From: JACNKJ01 sp964440095
GTDB taxonomy: Bacteria; Krumholzibacteriota; Krumholzibacteriia; JACNKJ01
Reading direction: 5' to 3'
Assembly (NCBI GenBank): GCA_964440095.1
Contig: CAYTPZ010000027.1
Coordinates: forward strand, 1 to 28,782
DNA: 28,782 bases
A program made the translations under genes and the position numbers. Positions 7,547 to 16,366 of the stretch are shown here, piece by piece. The notes beneath the pieces were generated by a model, which saw only the letters and a program-made list of their open reading frames with translations, was not told the DNA's origin and ran no database searches. Within the stretch, counting starts at the first letter, position 1. Each line of letters begins with the position of its first letter.

Positions 7547-10534
7547 TTACTTCAACAACACCATCCGTCTGCTGACGCTCTTCTCGGGCGTCACCAGCTT
7601 GTAGAAGTACACGCCGGAGGCCACCGGACGGCCGCTGGCGTCGTCGCCGCTCCAAACAACTTCACGCTGGCCGGCCTGCAGGACGCCGTCGATCAGCGTC
7701 TTCACCAGTCGGCCCTGCGCATCGTAGATTTTCAGACTCGTCGGTCCGTTCTGCGACAGGCTGAAGCGGATCTCCGTCTTCGGGTTGAAGGGATTAGGGT
7801 GGTTCTGGCCGAGATGCGTGACGAACTCGACGCTGACGCCGTCATCCACGCCCGTCATGTCGAAGAATCCGGTAAGAATAAAGTCGTCGATCAGTGCCTC
7901 GACTAGCGAACCACTGCCCTCGTCGATGGCGATGAAGCGCATCTGAACCATGCCCGGCGTGGGGAAGTAGGTATCCAGGTCGAAGGTGATCTGCTCCCAG
8001 GCGTTCGGGGACGCCGTGCTGTTTTCCACATCCGTCCAGGTGACTCCATCATCGTTGCTGATTTGAACGATCCAGGGATCGTCGTTGGGATTGTTGCCCA
8101 AGTTGTTCGTGTAGTAGCGCCAGTAGCTGATCGACACATCGACGGCGCCGGCCAGGTCGAAGCGCGGCGAGTACAGGTGCGTACGCCCGCCGTCCACATC
8201 GTTATCGCCCGCGCTGCCACCGCTCGCACCGGTGACCCAACAATCGGTGCCGGGCGCCGCGGTGTGATCGTCGCCGGGCTGAACAACGTTGCCGCTGTAG
8301 CTGGTACCCACGGGATCCGCGCGCTCCCAGCGCCCAGTGCCGGCGGTCTCTTCCATGATGTCGCCACGGTGCCAAGCCGTGTCGAATTCCATCTCATCGG
8401 GGAATTCGTCGTTGACCTGGAAGTAGTGGAGGCTCGCGGGAGCGTCCTCAGGGCTGGTGCCGCTGGATCCCAGATCGTTCTCGGCGAAGAGATAGTACTC
8501 CACCACGCTGCCGTCGCTCTGCGCGGGAATGTGGGCCATGAACTCATCGGGGTTACCGGTGGCGATCAGGGCAACAGAGTTGAATCCGCCGCCGTCAACG
8601 CTGTAATACAGCGCCGCGGTGCCTTCGTTGATCTCGCCATCGCCCGAGGGTATGGAGACGGCGGTTCCCACAATATCGTAACCGGCAAGGAAGTCGCCCG
8701 TGTAGGGATATGCCTCGTGATCCACGAAGACGCCCACGAGAATTTCGGGGCAATCGTAGCTGTGGTTGCTCGCCGCTTCGCAGAAGATGGCATGATGCGG
8801 AGTTCCATCATCCAGGTTGCCGTTGTCATCGTCGGCCACGAAGGTCCAGAAGACCTGGTCGTCCTGGTAGAAGGGATGTCCGAGAACCCGACCGAAGTGC
8901 CAGCGCTCGGCCGACTTGATGGTGCCCTCGGTGTTCCAGGCGCTGCTACCTACATCGTACATGTCCTGCAACAGAAGCATGGCGTCCCAATTGAAGCCCG
9001 CGATGATCTGACCGTCATGGTGAACGCTGCCGTCTAGGTCGTCGGGGTACTGCAGGTTGTTGTCGGAGTTGCGGATTCCGCTCACGCAGTTGCCCGAATA
9101 GAAGCCACGTCCGATGATGTTGTCCTGGGTGATGAGGTTGCCGAGGATGTCGCTGTTGCCCTCTCCAAGACCTTCATTACCCTGGCTGCCACTAAGAATG
9201 TGCGCCTGCACACCATGGCCGAACTCATGATGCACAACCTGCTGCAGTTCGCCGGTGTTGCCGTAGCTGCCGCCGGCATCGCAGAAGTTGATGGTGCCGT
9301 CCCACCAGGCGTTACCCGGGCAGTAGCCGTCGGTGCGGTTCACGTAGGCGTTGATGTGAGCGTTCGAGTAACCGAAGGTCGCGTCGAACTGATCGAAGAA
9401 ATCGTGGACATCGTTGACCGCGTCGAAGGTCGTACGCTCATCCTGACGCCCGGTGGCCGTGGCGAAGTCCACGGTGTAGGGAACGTTCTCACTCGCGGTA
9501 CCGGTGAAGGTAGCCTCGCCGCCGCGATAGTTGTCTACGGTCACATAGGGACCATCAAGCTGGACCGAAACCGTGCGGTTGCCGCCGCTGCCCGCAATGT
9601 ACCAGTCGCCGTTCTCGTCGCTGGTCACCATTCCGATACCGGACACGGAAATATCGACGTAGGGCATATTGGTAATCGTGATGCCGTCGCACCAGCCGTA
9701 AACCTGAGAGTCGATCTCCGTATCGCCGCTATAGGCGAAGTGGATGTCGTTGAAGCGCCAGAGGATCTCGCCGCTGTGCGCATCCACATGACTCACCCAG
9801 ATGCCCAGGGGATCCTGGGTGCGAATGCGGGTGCGCCACACCAGGTGATGCTCCACTTCGGTCTCGGAGAGAGCGACTGGGAGAACCATCAGCACGGGTT
9901 CGGCTTCAATGCGATCGGTGCTGGCGTCGAAGGGCAGGTCGGCCAGGGAAATATCCTGGGCCGCCATGGCGCCGATGGAGGGGTTCGGATTGACTGTGAT
10001 GTTGTCGAAGTAGTCCGAGCCCATGAGCATCAGCTTGCCCGAGTCGGAGAAGGCCACACGAACCTTGGCTTCCCAAACGTCAAGACCATGGTAGATCTGC
10101 TGGAAGTGCGCCACCCATTTGCCCATGGCATTGGGTGTGGCGTGCAGGCGAAGGTTGCTGCCGTCGGTCTTCAACACCACTGCGTTGTCGGCGATAACGC
10201 CGCGGGCCACGTCTTCGAGCTGGGCCGCACTGGTGATGTCGCCCGTAACCTGGGCGCTCGTGCCGTAAATGTGGCGGGGCGTGCCAGAGAGGGAGTTCCA
10301 GGAGTAGACCGCCCACTTGCCGCCGTAGCGGTTTTCAAGAGCCGTGGTCGCCTGCATGGAGCCCATGTCGCGATCGTATCCATCATGCTTGATGAAACGA
10401 TAGTCGGGCATGTTGATGTTTAAATCGTCGTACCCATCAGGAGCGGTAATCGCGAAGGCCGTTCCGCCTACGATGAGTAATGCTGCCGCGAGTAGCATTG
10501 CAGATGCACGGTGCCATAGTTTCAATCCTGTCAT
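7547..10534 (-). CDS. Secreted M36/M4-like zinc metalloprotease with sorting domain
   Basis: A 995-residue preproprotein. Residues 1-28 are a signal peptide, and about 70-270 form a PepSY/FTP-like propeptide. The catalytic part has the zinc motif HEFGH at 436-440 and a second motif GEGNSD with the third ligand Glu near 458, as in fungalysin/thermolysin-type gluzincins. Downstream lie probable Ig-like and jelly-roll domains. The last 95 residues are a FlgD-like/T9SS-type sorting domain (QNHPNPFNP ... VASGVYFYKL ... MVLLK). The start at 10534 has GGAG 9 nt upstream; a longer in-frame ATG at 10570 adds residues before the signal peptide and is less likely. It is monocistronic with its own terminator. 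Probable role: extracellular or surface protein breakdown. Confidence 0.88.
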   Translation of the reverse strand: MTGLKLWHRASAMLLAAALLIVGGTAFAITAPDGYDDLNINMPDYRFIKHDGYDRDMGSMQATTALENRYGGKWAVYSWNSLSGTPRHIYGTSAQVTGDITSAAQLEDVARGVIADNAVVLKTDGSNLRLHATPNAMGKWVAHFQQIYHGLDVWEAKVRVAFSDSGKLMLMGSDYFDNITVNPNPSIGAMAAQDISLADLPFDASTDRIEAEPVLMVLPVALSETEVEHHLVWRTRIRTQDPLGIWVSHVDAHSGEILWRFNDIHFAYSGDTEIDSQVYGWCDGITITNMPYVDISVSGIGMVTSDENGDWYIAGSGGNRTVSVQLDGPYVTVDNYRGGEATFTGTASENVPYTVDFATATGRQDERTTFDAVNDVHDFFDQFDATFGYSNAHINAYVNRTDGYCPGNAWWDGTINFCDAGGSYGNTGELQQVVHHEFGHGVQAHILSGSQGNEGLGEGNSDILGNLITQDNIIGRGFYSGNCVSGIRNSDNNLQYPDDLDGSVHHDGQIIAGFNWDAMLLLQDMYDVGSSAWNTEGTIKSAERWHFGRVLGHPFYQDDQVFWTFVADDDNGNLDDGTPHHAIFCEAASNHSYDCPEILVGVFVDHEAYPYTGDFLAGYDIVGTAVSIPSGDGEINEGTAALYYSVDGGGFNSVALIATGNPDEFMAHIPAQSDGSVVEYYLFAENDLGSSGTSPEDAPASLHYFQVNDEFPDEMEFDTAWHRGDIMEETAGTGRWERADPVGTSYSGNVVQPGDDHTAAPGTDCWVTGASGGSAGDNDVDGGRTHLYSPRFDLAGAVDVSISYWRYYTNNLGNNPNDDPWIVQISNDDGVTWTDVENSTASPNAWEQITFDLDTYFPTPGMVQMRFIAIDEGSGSLVEALIDDFILTGFFDMTGVDDGVSVEFVTHLGQNHPNPFNPKTEIRFSLSQNGPTSLKIYDAQGRLVKTLIDGVLQAGQREVVWSGDDASGRPVASGVYFYKLVTPEKSVSRRMVLLK

Positions 10535-10648
10535 CAGGCTTGACTCCTTATTGTATGGAGAACCTTGCAAGGGCTCCGGCCGGAGGTGCAGATTAAGAGT
10601 AAACGGGGATCACCTGGCCTAGTGCGCGAAGTGCGTAAATATGGGTTA

Positions 10649-10694
10649 AGTTTACCACAGAGTGATTCAAGCTTTCAAAGGTAAAAACTGTGGT
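10649..10694 (-). promoter_or_regulatory. Putative promoter of the metalloprotease gene with dyad
   Basis: On the minus strand TTGAAA (10673-10678) and TAAACT (10649-10654) are separated by 18 nt, resembling a sigma-70 promoter. A 7-bp inverted repeat, ACCACAG at 10654-10660 and CTGTGGT at 10688-10694, spans it and could bind a regulator. No experimental support. Confidence 0.35.
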
Positions 10695-10733
10695 TAATTG
10701 CGACAACTTGCAACTACCGATAATCTCATCCCC

Positions 10734-10762
10734 TTGCGAATCGGCACTTCCATTGCTAGAAT
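10734..10762 (+). promoter_or_regulatory. Putative promoter of cysteine synthase gene
   Basis: TTGCGA (10734-10739) and TAGAAT (10757-10762) are separated by exactly 17 nt, close to the sigma-70 consensus. They lie 32 nt upstream of the ATG at 10795. Confidence 0.5.
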
Positions 10763-10794
10763 CGCCTGTTCTTTTAACCGATTGGGAGCCTGAC

Positions 10795-11841
10795 ATGAGT
10801 ATCGCCTGGGATTCAAACCGCAGCATCGCCGGAAGCGTTTTCGAAACCATCGGCCGCACCCCCTTGCTGCGCTTGGGACGCATCACCGCCGGAAGCGACC
10901 TGGAATTACTGGGTAAGCTGGAATATTTCAGTCCTTCGGGCAGCCTCAAAGATCGCATCTACTGGCGGATGTTCACCGAAGCCGAAAAACGCGGCGAATT
11001 GAAACCGGGTATGACCGTGCTGGAGTGCAGCACCGGAAACGCGGGCATCGCCTGCTCTTTCATTTCTGCGGCCAAGGGTTATAAGTGCGTCATCGTCATG
11101 CCAGAGGGTATGAGCGAGGAGCGCAAGAAGCTCGACATAGCCTATGGCAGCGAAATGATCTACACCCCCGGCGGCGAGAGCGACGTGGATATGGCTCTGG
11201 GAAAACTGGAAGAGGTTCGCGCGAAGGATCCCGGCAAGTACTGGGTGCCCGCTCAGTTCGAGAACAATGAGAATATCTTGGCGCATGCCACACTCACCGG
11301 CCCCGAGCTTTGGGAGCAGACCGGCGGAGAACTCGACGCCTTCATCGCCACCCAGGGAACGGGCGGTACCATAACCGGCGTTGCCCGCTACATGAAAGAG
11401 CAGGGCTCGAAAGCGCGCTTCTATGCCATCGAACCTTCCGAGTGTCCTCTGCTGAGTCGGCGTGAATGGGGACCCCACGGCATCGAGGGCATCGGCGACG
11501 GTTTCGTACCGCGCAATCTTCACCTGGAACATCTGGACGGCATCATCACCACCACCACCGACGAGGCCGTGGCCATGGCCAAGCGCATGGCCAGGGAAGA
11601 AGCCATCTTCTGCGGCATCTCCTCGGGCTCAAACGTGGCCGCGGCCCTGAAGCTGCACGCCGAGCATCCGGAGATTCGCCGCATCGTCACCATGATCAAC
11701 GATACGGGTCAGCGTTATTTTTCAACGCCGCTTTGCGACTCGGCCAAGCATGTTGAAGTGCCCGAGCGTGAGCATCCCATGGACGATTACACGGTGGCCG
11801 AACTCGACAAGTATCAGAGCGGTTGGGATCTGATCGACTAG
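10795..11841 (+). CDS. Cysteine synthase family PLP enzyme
   Basis: A 348-residue fold-type II PLP enzyme. It has the cofactor lysine in SPSGSLKDR (K52), the substrate loop ECSTGNAGIA, the phosphate loop GTGGTITG, and the CGISSGSN and NDTGQRYFS motifs, all in the order of O-acetylserine or O-phosphoserine sulfhydrylases. It should make cysteine from an activated serine and sulfide in the cytoplasm. Cystathionine beta-synthase-like activity cannot be excluded from sequence alone. A longer frame opens at 10690, but the ATG at 10795 has GGGAG 7 nt upstream and matches the family N terminus. It stands alone, with a promoter before it and a hairpin after it. Confidence 0.88.
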   Translation: MSIAWDSNRSIAGSVFETIGRTPLLRLGRITAGSDLELLGKLEYFSPSGSLKDRIYWRMFTEAEKRGELKPGMTVLECSTGNAGIACSFISAAKGYKCVIVMPEGMSEERKKLDIAYGSEMIYTPGGESDVDMALGKLEEVRAKDPGKYWVPAQFENNENILAHATLTGPELWEQTGGELDAFIATQGTGGTITGVARYMKEQGSKARFYAIEPSECPLLSRREWGPHGIEGIGDGFVPRNLHLEHLDGIITTTTDEAVAMAKRMAREEAIFCGISSGSNVAAALKLHAEHPEIRRIVTMINDTGQRYFSTPLCDSAKHVEVPEREHPMDDYTVAELDKYQSGWDLID

Positions 11842-11852
11842 TGCCCAAGAAA

Positions 11853-11880
11853 AAGGGCAGCGGCACAGCCCGCTGCCCTT
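11853..11880. terminator. Shared terminator between convergent genes
   Basis: An 11-bp stem (AAGGGCAGCGG at 11853-11863 paired with 11870-11880) and a 6-nt loop. The T-run appears on the minus strand (CCCTTTTTCTTGG), so it best serves the DUF2202 gene. It may also stop the cysteine synthase transcript. Confidence 0.75.
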
Positions 11881-11902
11881 CCACTAGGATGTTCCGGTAT
11901 GT

Positions 11903-12661
11903 CTAGCGGCCGTTACCGCCGCCGTTTCCACCACCGTTACCTCCACCATTGCCTCCTTGGCCGCCGTTGCCGCCATACTGGCCATGGTGTTTTCCACCAC
12001 CGCCGGGAACATGCTCACCGTCGATGATCGCATCGAAGGCTTCCTGGTCCAAATAGACGGGCTCATAGCCCACACCGATGATACCCAGCTCGCGCACGAA
12101 GCCGCGCAGGTGGTTTTCGGAGCCGGCCATGAGCCGACTGTAGACGCGGTCGATGTCCGCATGTTCGGATGTTTCGATCGCTTCGATCAGATCGAGGATG
12201 TCGATCTCTTCGATGGCGCCGCCCACACGAAGGGCCGCTTCAAGATCCACCGCGCCCTGCGCGATGAGCGCATTATAGAGTTCCTGCAGGTCGGCATTGG
12301 TGAAGACGCCCTCGGCATTGTCGCCCACGGGGTCTTCCAGTTCGTAGCGCTCGATGAGCATGAGCATCTTGTTCATATGAATCTGCTCGCTACTCGAAAT
12401 ATTGTCGAAGATGGCAAGATCATAAAGATCCGAGAAGTAGAGGTAGGCATCGCGGGCGAGCTTCTCTTCTTCGCGCATGAATAGGATCTCTTCGATTTCC
12501 GCTTCACTGAGTTCTATGTCCCCCTGGTCGGGGCCGCCGGCATTCATGCCGAGGACGGAATCGGTAATGGTACCTGAGGACGAAGAGTCACTGGCGCCGT
12601 TACAGGCAGTCAAAAGCCCGAGTAAGACAAGCAATCCAGTGATGACGGGTGTGCGCTTCAT
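11903..12661 (-). CDS. DUF2202 ferritin-like lipoprotein with Gly-rich tail
   Basis: A 252-residue protein with a lipoprotein signal peptide (lipobox LTAC, Cys20). The core, residues about 55-215, matches DUF2202: FMREEEKLARDAYLYF, then SSSEQIHMNKML, GVFTNADLQELYNAL and GSENHLRGFV. DUF2202 is a predicted four-helix ferritin-like fold whose conserved Glu and His residues could bind metal; function is not established. The last 35 residues are a GGN/GGQ repeat tail with two histidines near its start, absent from most relatives as far as I recall. GGGAG upstream supports the start. Probably lipid-anchored outside the cytoplasmic membrane. Confidence 0.85.
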   Translation of the reverse strand: MKRTPVITGLLVLLGLLTACNGASDSSSSGTITDSVLGMNAGGPDQGDIELSEAEIEEILFMREEEKLARDAYLYFSDLYDLAIFDNISSSEQIHMNKMLMLIERYELEDPVGDNAEGVFTNADLQELYNALIAQGAVDLEAALRVGGAIEEIDILDLIEAIETSEHADIDRVYSRLMAGSENHLRGFVRELGIIGVGYEPVYLDQEAFDAIIDGEHVPGGGGKHHGQYGGNGGQGGNGGGNGGGNGGGNGR

Positions 12662-12908
12662 GGTTTCTCCCTTGAACCCGAGGATGTTCGAGGGGGTCTT
12701 TTCAGAACCGCTCGTTGGGTTTACAGAGTTCGGGTTGCATCATCTGTACCGGGGTTAACGATCGCTTTTCCACATGACAACTCACTCTAATTAAAGCACT
12801 TATGGAATCTCCATATAGCGTAGAATCTTCAGTGCACGAGAAGAGGCACCCACCCGTTCAACCTCGTTCGGTTAACGACATTTTCTCGTGCGCCCTTGAC
12901 GGCATAGC

Positions 12909-12930
12909 CCCCCAAAGAGTTCTTTGGGGG
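12909..12930 (+). promoter_or_regulatory. Leader hairpin just upstream of ygeY
   Basis: A perfect 9-bp stem (CCCCCAAAG at 12909-12917 and CTTTGGGGG at 12922-12930) with loop AGTT, ending 21 nt before the ygeY start codon. It has no T-run, so it looks more like an RNA-stability or translation-control hairpin than a terminator. The rest of the 290-nt gap from 12662 holds no gene I can support. Confidence 0.4.
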
Positions 12931-12951
12931 TTCCAATCCGAGAGGTAGACC

Positions 12952-14115
12952 ATGAAGAACACCGCCAAGGCCCGACTGGGCGAAGCCGTTGAATTTCTGC
13001 GTGAGATCGTGCGCATTCCATCCTTCAGTGGGAAGGAAGAAGGCGTGGCCCGCGCCATTGCCGCCGAGATGGAACGCTTGGGTTACGACGAGGTGAAGAT
13101 CGATAGTTTCGGATCGGTCATCGGTCGCGTCGGCACGGGACCGCGCGCCATCGTCTATGACGCGCACATCGATACCGTGGGCGTGGGCGATCCCGAAGCC
13201 TGGGCACACGATCCCTTCGAAGGAAAACACGAAGCGGGTTGGATCTGGGGGCGCGGAACCAGCGACAACAAGGGCGGCCTGGTGTCCATCCTCTATGGCG
13301 CGGCTTTGGCCAAAGCGAGTTTGCCCGATGATATGAGTATCTATGTTGTGGGCAGCGCCATGGAAGAGGATTGCGACGGCATCGCGTTCAAGACCATCAT
13401 CAGCGAAGACGGCCTTCGCCCGGAAGCACTGCTGCTGGCCGAATGCACGGGTCTTCGTGTTTATCGCGGACATCGCGGCCGCATGGAAATTGCCATCACC
13501 ACTCGCGGCGCCAGCTGCCACGCCAGCGCACCCGAGCGCGGCGAAAATGCGGTGTACAGGATGGCGCGCATCATTCCCGAAATTGAAAAACTCAACGAAC
13601 GTCTCACCGACGATGCCTTCCTCGGCAAGGGCACCATTGCGGTAACGAAGATCGAGAACGACACGCCAAGCCTCAACGCCGTACCCGACCGTTGCGAGAT
13701 CTTCATCGACCGCCGATTGACCGCCGGCGAAACCAAGGAAAGCGCCTTGGCCGAGCTTGCCGAAATCACGGGTGACGCCGAAGTTCGCGTGCTCGTGCAT
13801 GAAGCCGAAGCCTGGACGGGCAAGCGCATGAGCATGGAGAAGTACTTCCCCACCTGGACGCTTGAGGAAGAGCATCCGGCCGTGCAAGCCGCTGCAGGTG
13901 CAGCTCGCGAAGTGCTCGAGCGTGAACCGGAAATCGGCCGCTGGACTTTCTCCACAAACGGCGTCTACACCGCTGGCATCGAGGGCGTGCCAACACTGGG
14001 CTTCGGTCCCGCCGAAGAAGAGTTCACACACTCCATCGACGATCGCGTGAGCGAAGAAGACCTGCTCGCGTCCATCCTCTTCTATGGAAACTATCCCAAG
14101 CACTTCGACGCATAA
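12952..14115 (+). CDS. ygeY: YgeY-type M20 family hydrolase
   Basis: A 387-residue M20/ArgE-DapE-type metallohydrolase. Metal-site motifs are visible: YDAHIDTVGVGD near residue 65, GRGTSDNKGG near 100, the catalytic pair in AMEEDCDG near 140 and AECTG near 165. The intact length, the RGHRGR segment and the TFSTNGVYTAG segment match the YgeY group, the selenium-metabolism-linked hydrolase. In E. coli ygeY sits beside ygeW and ygeX in the anaerobic purine/ureide degradation cluster. Here ygeW lies about 10 kb downstream on the same strand. Possible role: deacylation or decarbamoylation of a ureido amino acid; the substrate is not certain. The start has GAGAGG upstream. Confidence 0.82.
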   Translation: MKNTAKARLGEAVEFLREIVRIPSFSGKEEGVARAIAAEMERLGYDEVKIDSFGSVIGRVGTGPRAIVYDAHIDTVGVGDPEAWAHDPFEGKHEAGWIWGRGTSDNKGGLVSILYGAALAKASLPDDMSIYVVGSAMEEDCDGIAFKTIISEDGLRPEALLLAECTGLRVYRGHRGRMEIAITTRGASCHASAPERGENAVYRMARIIPEIEKLNERLTDDAFLGKGTIAVTKIENDTPSLNAVPDRCEIFIDRRLTAGETKESALAELAEITGDAEVRVLVHEAEAWTGKRMSMEKYFPTWTLEEEHPAVQAAAGAAREVLEREPEIGRWTFSTNGVYTAGIEGVPTLGFGPAEEEFTHSIDDRVSEEDLLASILFYGNYPKHFDA

Positions 14116-14118
14116 AAA

Positions 14119-14136
14119 CCCCGGGATTCCCCGGGG
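14119..14136 (-). terminator. Hairpin terminator (minus strand)
   Basis: CCCCGGG at 14119-14125 and CCCGGGG at 14130-14136 with loop ATTC. The A-run at 14114-14118 becomes a T-run on the minus strand, so the terminator faces away from the sorting-domain remnant at 14162. It may also help end the ygeY transcript. Confidence 0.6.
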
Positions 14137-14161
14137 CTCGGTCAAACGAAAGAGAGCCGTG

Positions 14162-14242
14162 TTACTTCGTGAGAACAACCTTGTAACTCTGACTCACGCC
14201 CACAGTCTGATAGTGGATGAAGTGGAGGCTCTGCATCTGCAT
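14162..14242 (-). pseudogene. Decayed C-terminal end of a sorting-domain protein
   Basis: A 26-codon minus-strand frame ending YQTVGVSQSYKVVLTK followed by TAA. This pattern (YF..YQT.G.S...K.VLTK) resembles the last strand of T9SS/FlgD-like sorting domains. No body of a gene precedes it, and a T-tailed hairpin follows, as expected at the 3' end of a real gene. It is best read as a relic; a tiny expressed peptide is possible but unsupported. Confidence 0.35.
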
Positions 14243-14283
14243 CTTCAGAAAGTCTCCGAGTAGACTGCGCTGCCTCTCAAGCA

Positions 14284-14311
14284 AAAAGCCCCGCTATTCG
14301 GCGGGGCTTTT
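14284..14311. terminator. Bidirectional terminator after rocD
   Basis: A perfect 11-bp stem, AAAAGCCCCGC at 14284-14294 and GCGGGGCTTTT at 14301-14311, with a 6-nt loop. It has T-runs in both directions and lies 21 nt past the rocD stop. Confidence 0.85.
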
Positions 14312-14332
14312 CGTTTTCAATCTTCTTAATAC

Positions 14333-15553
14333 CTAGGCCGTCGCGCCCGTGGGTATCTTCTCGAAGACGCCGCGAATGACTTCGATGGCATGATCGAGTT
14401 CCTCGTCGCTGATCACCAGCGGCGGAGCGAAACGTATGATGTTCCCGTGGGTCTGTTTGGCCAGAAGGCCTGCGTCGCGTAGAGAGAGGCAGGTTTCCCA
14501 GGCCTCGAAACCGTCTTCGAAAACCACGGCGTTGAGCAGGCCCTTGCCGCGGACTTCGACGATGCGGGGACAAACGACCTTGCCGAGTTCCTCGCGCAAC
14601 TTCGCGCCCAGGGTCTCGGATCGCTCGACGAGATTCTCATCTTCAAGTACTTCGAGCGCGGCGATGCCCACCGCCGCGCCCAGGGGATTGCCCCCGAAGG
14701 TTGAGCCATGACTGCCCGGTGTGAAGATATCCATGATGTCCTTGTCGGCGACCACGGCGCTCACGGGGAAGACGCCTCCGCCGAGGGCCTTGCCCAGGGT
14801 CATCACGTCGGGACGCACGTTTTCGTGATCCACCGCGAACTTTCGGCCGGTGCGGGCGAATCCCGTCTGCACCTCGTCGGCGATGAAGAGGATGTTCTTC
14901 TCGCTGCAAATGCGTCGCACTTCCTTCAGGTATCCATCGGTCGGCACGAACACGCCGGCCTCGCCCTGAATGGGCTCCACCAGAAAAGCCACCGTGTTCT
15001 CGGTGATGGCGTTTTCCAAGGCGGTCGTATCGTCGAAGGGAATGATTCTGAATCCCGGCATGTAGGGGCCGTAGTTCAAACGCGCATCGGGATCGGTGCT
15101 GAAGGAAACAATGGTGCTGGTGCGGCCGTGGAAATTCTCTTCGCAGACGATGATCTCCTGCTTTCCGTTCTCCACGCCTTTTTTCTCTACCCCCCAGCGG
15201 CGGGCCAGCTTGATGGCCGTCTCAACGGCCTCGGCGCCCGTGTTCATGGGTAGCGCCATCTCGAAGCCGGTGTAGGCGCAGAGCTTCTCGAGGAAGTCAC
15301 CCATCACGTCGTTGTGAAATGCGCGGCTGGTCAGCGTGAGCTTGTCAGCCTGATCCTTCAAGGCGCCGATGATCTTCGGGTGGCGATGTCCCTGATTGAC
15401 GGCGCTGTAGGCCGATAGAAAATCCAGATACTTGCGGTCTTCCGGATCCCAGACCCAGACGCCTTCCGCCTTGGAAATTACCACTGGCAGGGGATGGTAG
15501 TTGTGCGCTCCGAAGTTGTTGTCCTTGCGGATGATCTCTTCGCTGCGGCTCAT
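14333..15553 (-). CDS. rocD: Ornithine--oxo-acid aminotransferase
   Basis: A 406-residue class III PLP aminotransferase. Visible features are MNTGAEAVETAIKLARRW (cofactor phosphate region, near residue 105), the aspartate in FIADEVQTGFARTG and the Schiff-base lysine in MTLGKALGGGVFPVSAV. The opening NYHPLPVVISKAEGVWVWDPE and the NQGHRHPKI segment are typical of RocD, which transfers the delta-amino group of ornithine to 2-oxoglutarate and yields glutamate semialdehyde. The start has GAGGAGG 7 nt upstream. It is monocistronic, convergent with ygeY and ends at a strong terminator. Acetylornithine aminotransferase is the main alternative, but the N-terminal block favours RocD. Confidence 0.9.
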   Translation of the reverse strand: MSRSEEIIRKDNNFGAHNYHPLPVVISKAEGVWVWDPEDRKYLDFLSAYSAVNQGHRHPKIIGALKDQADKLTLTSRAFHNDVMGDFLEKLCAYTGFEMALPMNTGAEAVETAIKLARRWGVEKKGVENGKQEIIVCEENFHGRTSTIVSFSTDPDARLNYGPYMPGFRIIPFDDTTALENAITENTVAFLVEPIQGEAGVFVPTDGYLKEVRRICSEKNILFIADEVQTGFARTGRKFAVDHENVRPDVMTLGKALGGGVFPVSAVVADKDIMDIFTPGSHGSTFGGNPLGAAVGIAALEVLEDENLVERSETLGAKLREELGKVVCPRIVEVRGKGLLNAVVFEDGFEAWETCLSLRDAGLLAKQTHGNIIRFAPPLVISDEELDHAIEVIRGVFEKIPTGATA

Positions 15554-15652
15554 CGCTCACCTCCTCGGTGTCGTGTTGTTCGGAGTGTGCCGCCAGATAG
15601 CTGCAGCTCCATTATAGTGAGTCACGCCGAGGGGCGGCAACCCCAGCGGGCC

Positions 15653-16216
15653 TTACTTCTTCTTGAAGACACTGCGAATACCCGTGCGAGGCACATTGGT
15701 GGGTCGCAACTGATCCTGGAACTCACGCACATCTTCGGTGATCAGTACGGCTTCAGGATCCGTTTCCTGAACCAGCTGCTTGATGCCCGGCAACTTGGAT
15801 CGATCCAGCACTAGATAGAGCAGTTTCACCGGCCCACTTAGGCCCCGGCCATCGAAGACCGTCACGCCGAAGCCGGCCCCGCGCAGGGCGGCGGCCACCG
15901 TCTCGCTCTGCCTTCGGGTGATGATTCGCAAAACCATCTTTCCCATGGCCAAGCGCTGTTCTACGAGAATTCCCACCGCGTTGCCCGCGGCAAACCCCGC
16001 CGCCCAGCCCAGCATGTTCCAGGGATTGTCCAGGTTCTGGACGACTCGCCCGATCACGACGATCCAGATGGCGACTTCGATGAAGCCCAGCACCGATGAG
16101 AGGAGTACTTTGCCTCGCACCACGAGAATGGTTCTTAAGGTGCCGAGAGTCACATCGGCGATGCGCGCGAAAAAGATGAGAACGGCCAACCACTGGCCGG
16201 GAAGCGCGAGTTCCAT
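15653..16216 (-). CDS. UPF0316/DUF2179 membrane protein
   Basis: A 187-residue protein with three membrane segments in the first 90 residues and a soluble C-terminal domain. The opening FFARIADVTLGTLRTI and the IGRVVQNLDNPWNMLGWAAGFAAGNAVGI-like segment are characteristic of the UPF0316 (DUF5698/DUF2179) family. The C-terminal part looks like the small ligand-binding DUF2179 domain also found in YitT proteins. Function is not established. GGAGG upstream supports the start. It is divergent from the arsenic operon, with 150 nt between the two start codons. Confidence 0.8.
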   Translation of the reverse strand: MELALPGQWLAVLIFFARIADVTLGTLRTILVVRGKVLLSSVLGFIEVAIWIVVIGRVVQNLDNPWNMLGWAAGFAAGNAVGILVEQRLAMGKMVLRIITRRQSETVAAALRGAGFGVTVFDGRGLSGPVKLLYLVLDRSKLPGIKQLVQETDPEAVLITEDVREFQDQLRPTNVPRTGIRSVFKKK

Positions 16217-16325
16217 GGCGACCTCCTTGATGCCGCACGATTAGGCGGCAAGATATTCGCGGGAGGTCCGCAAGCAAGGGCTTCCGGGCGAAAATCGACA
16301 TCGATTTCCTTGCTATCCCACAGCG

Positions 16326-16351
16326 TTTGCCTATTTTGCCAAATAGCCAAA
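16326..16351. promoter_or_regulatory. ArsR-type operator
   Basis: TTTGCCTATTT (16326-16336) and AAATAGCCAAA (16341-16351) form an 11-bp inverted repeat with one mismatch and a 4-nt spacer. It ends 15 nt before the arsR ATG. AT-rich dyads of this size next to arsR genes are typical ArsR binding sites, so autoregulation of the whole operon is likely. Confidence 0.7.
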
Positions 16352-16366
16352 CAGAAGGGTTTCACC

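Noticed and set aside
9200..10423. 407-codon plus-strand ORF opposite the metalloprotease
   Set aside because: Val/Gly/Ala-rich antisense shadow; the minus strand has signal peptide, HEFGH motif and sorting domain.
12952..14115. Selenocysteine in the selenium-linked hydrolase YgeY
   Set aside because: No in-frame TGA exists before the natural stop; the selenium link is genomic context only.
12829..14178. 449-codon minus-strand ORF opposite ygeY
   Set aside because: It runs antisense to a well-supported M20 hydrolase and reads through the intergenic region; its composition is a mirror of ygeY codons.
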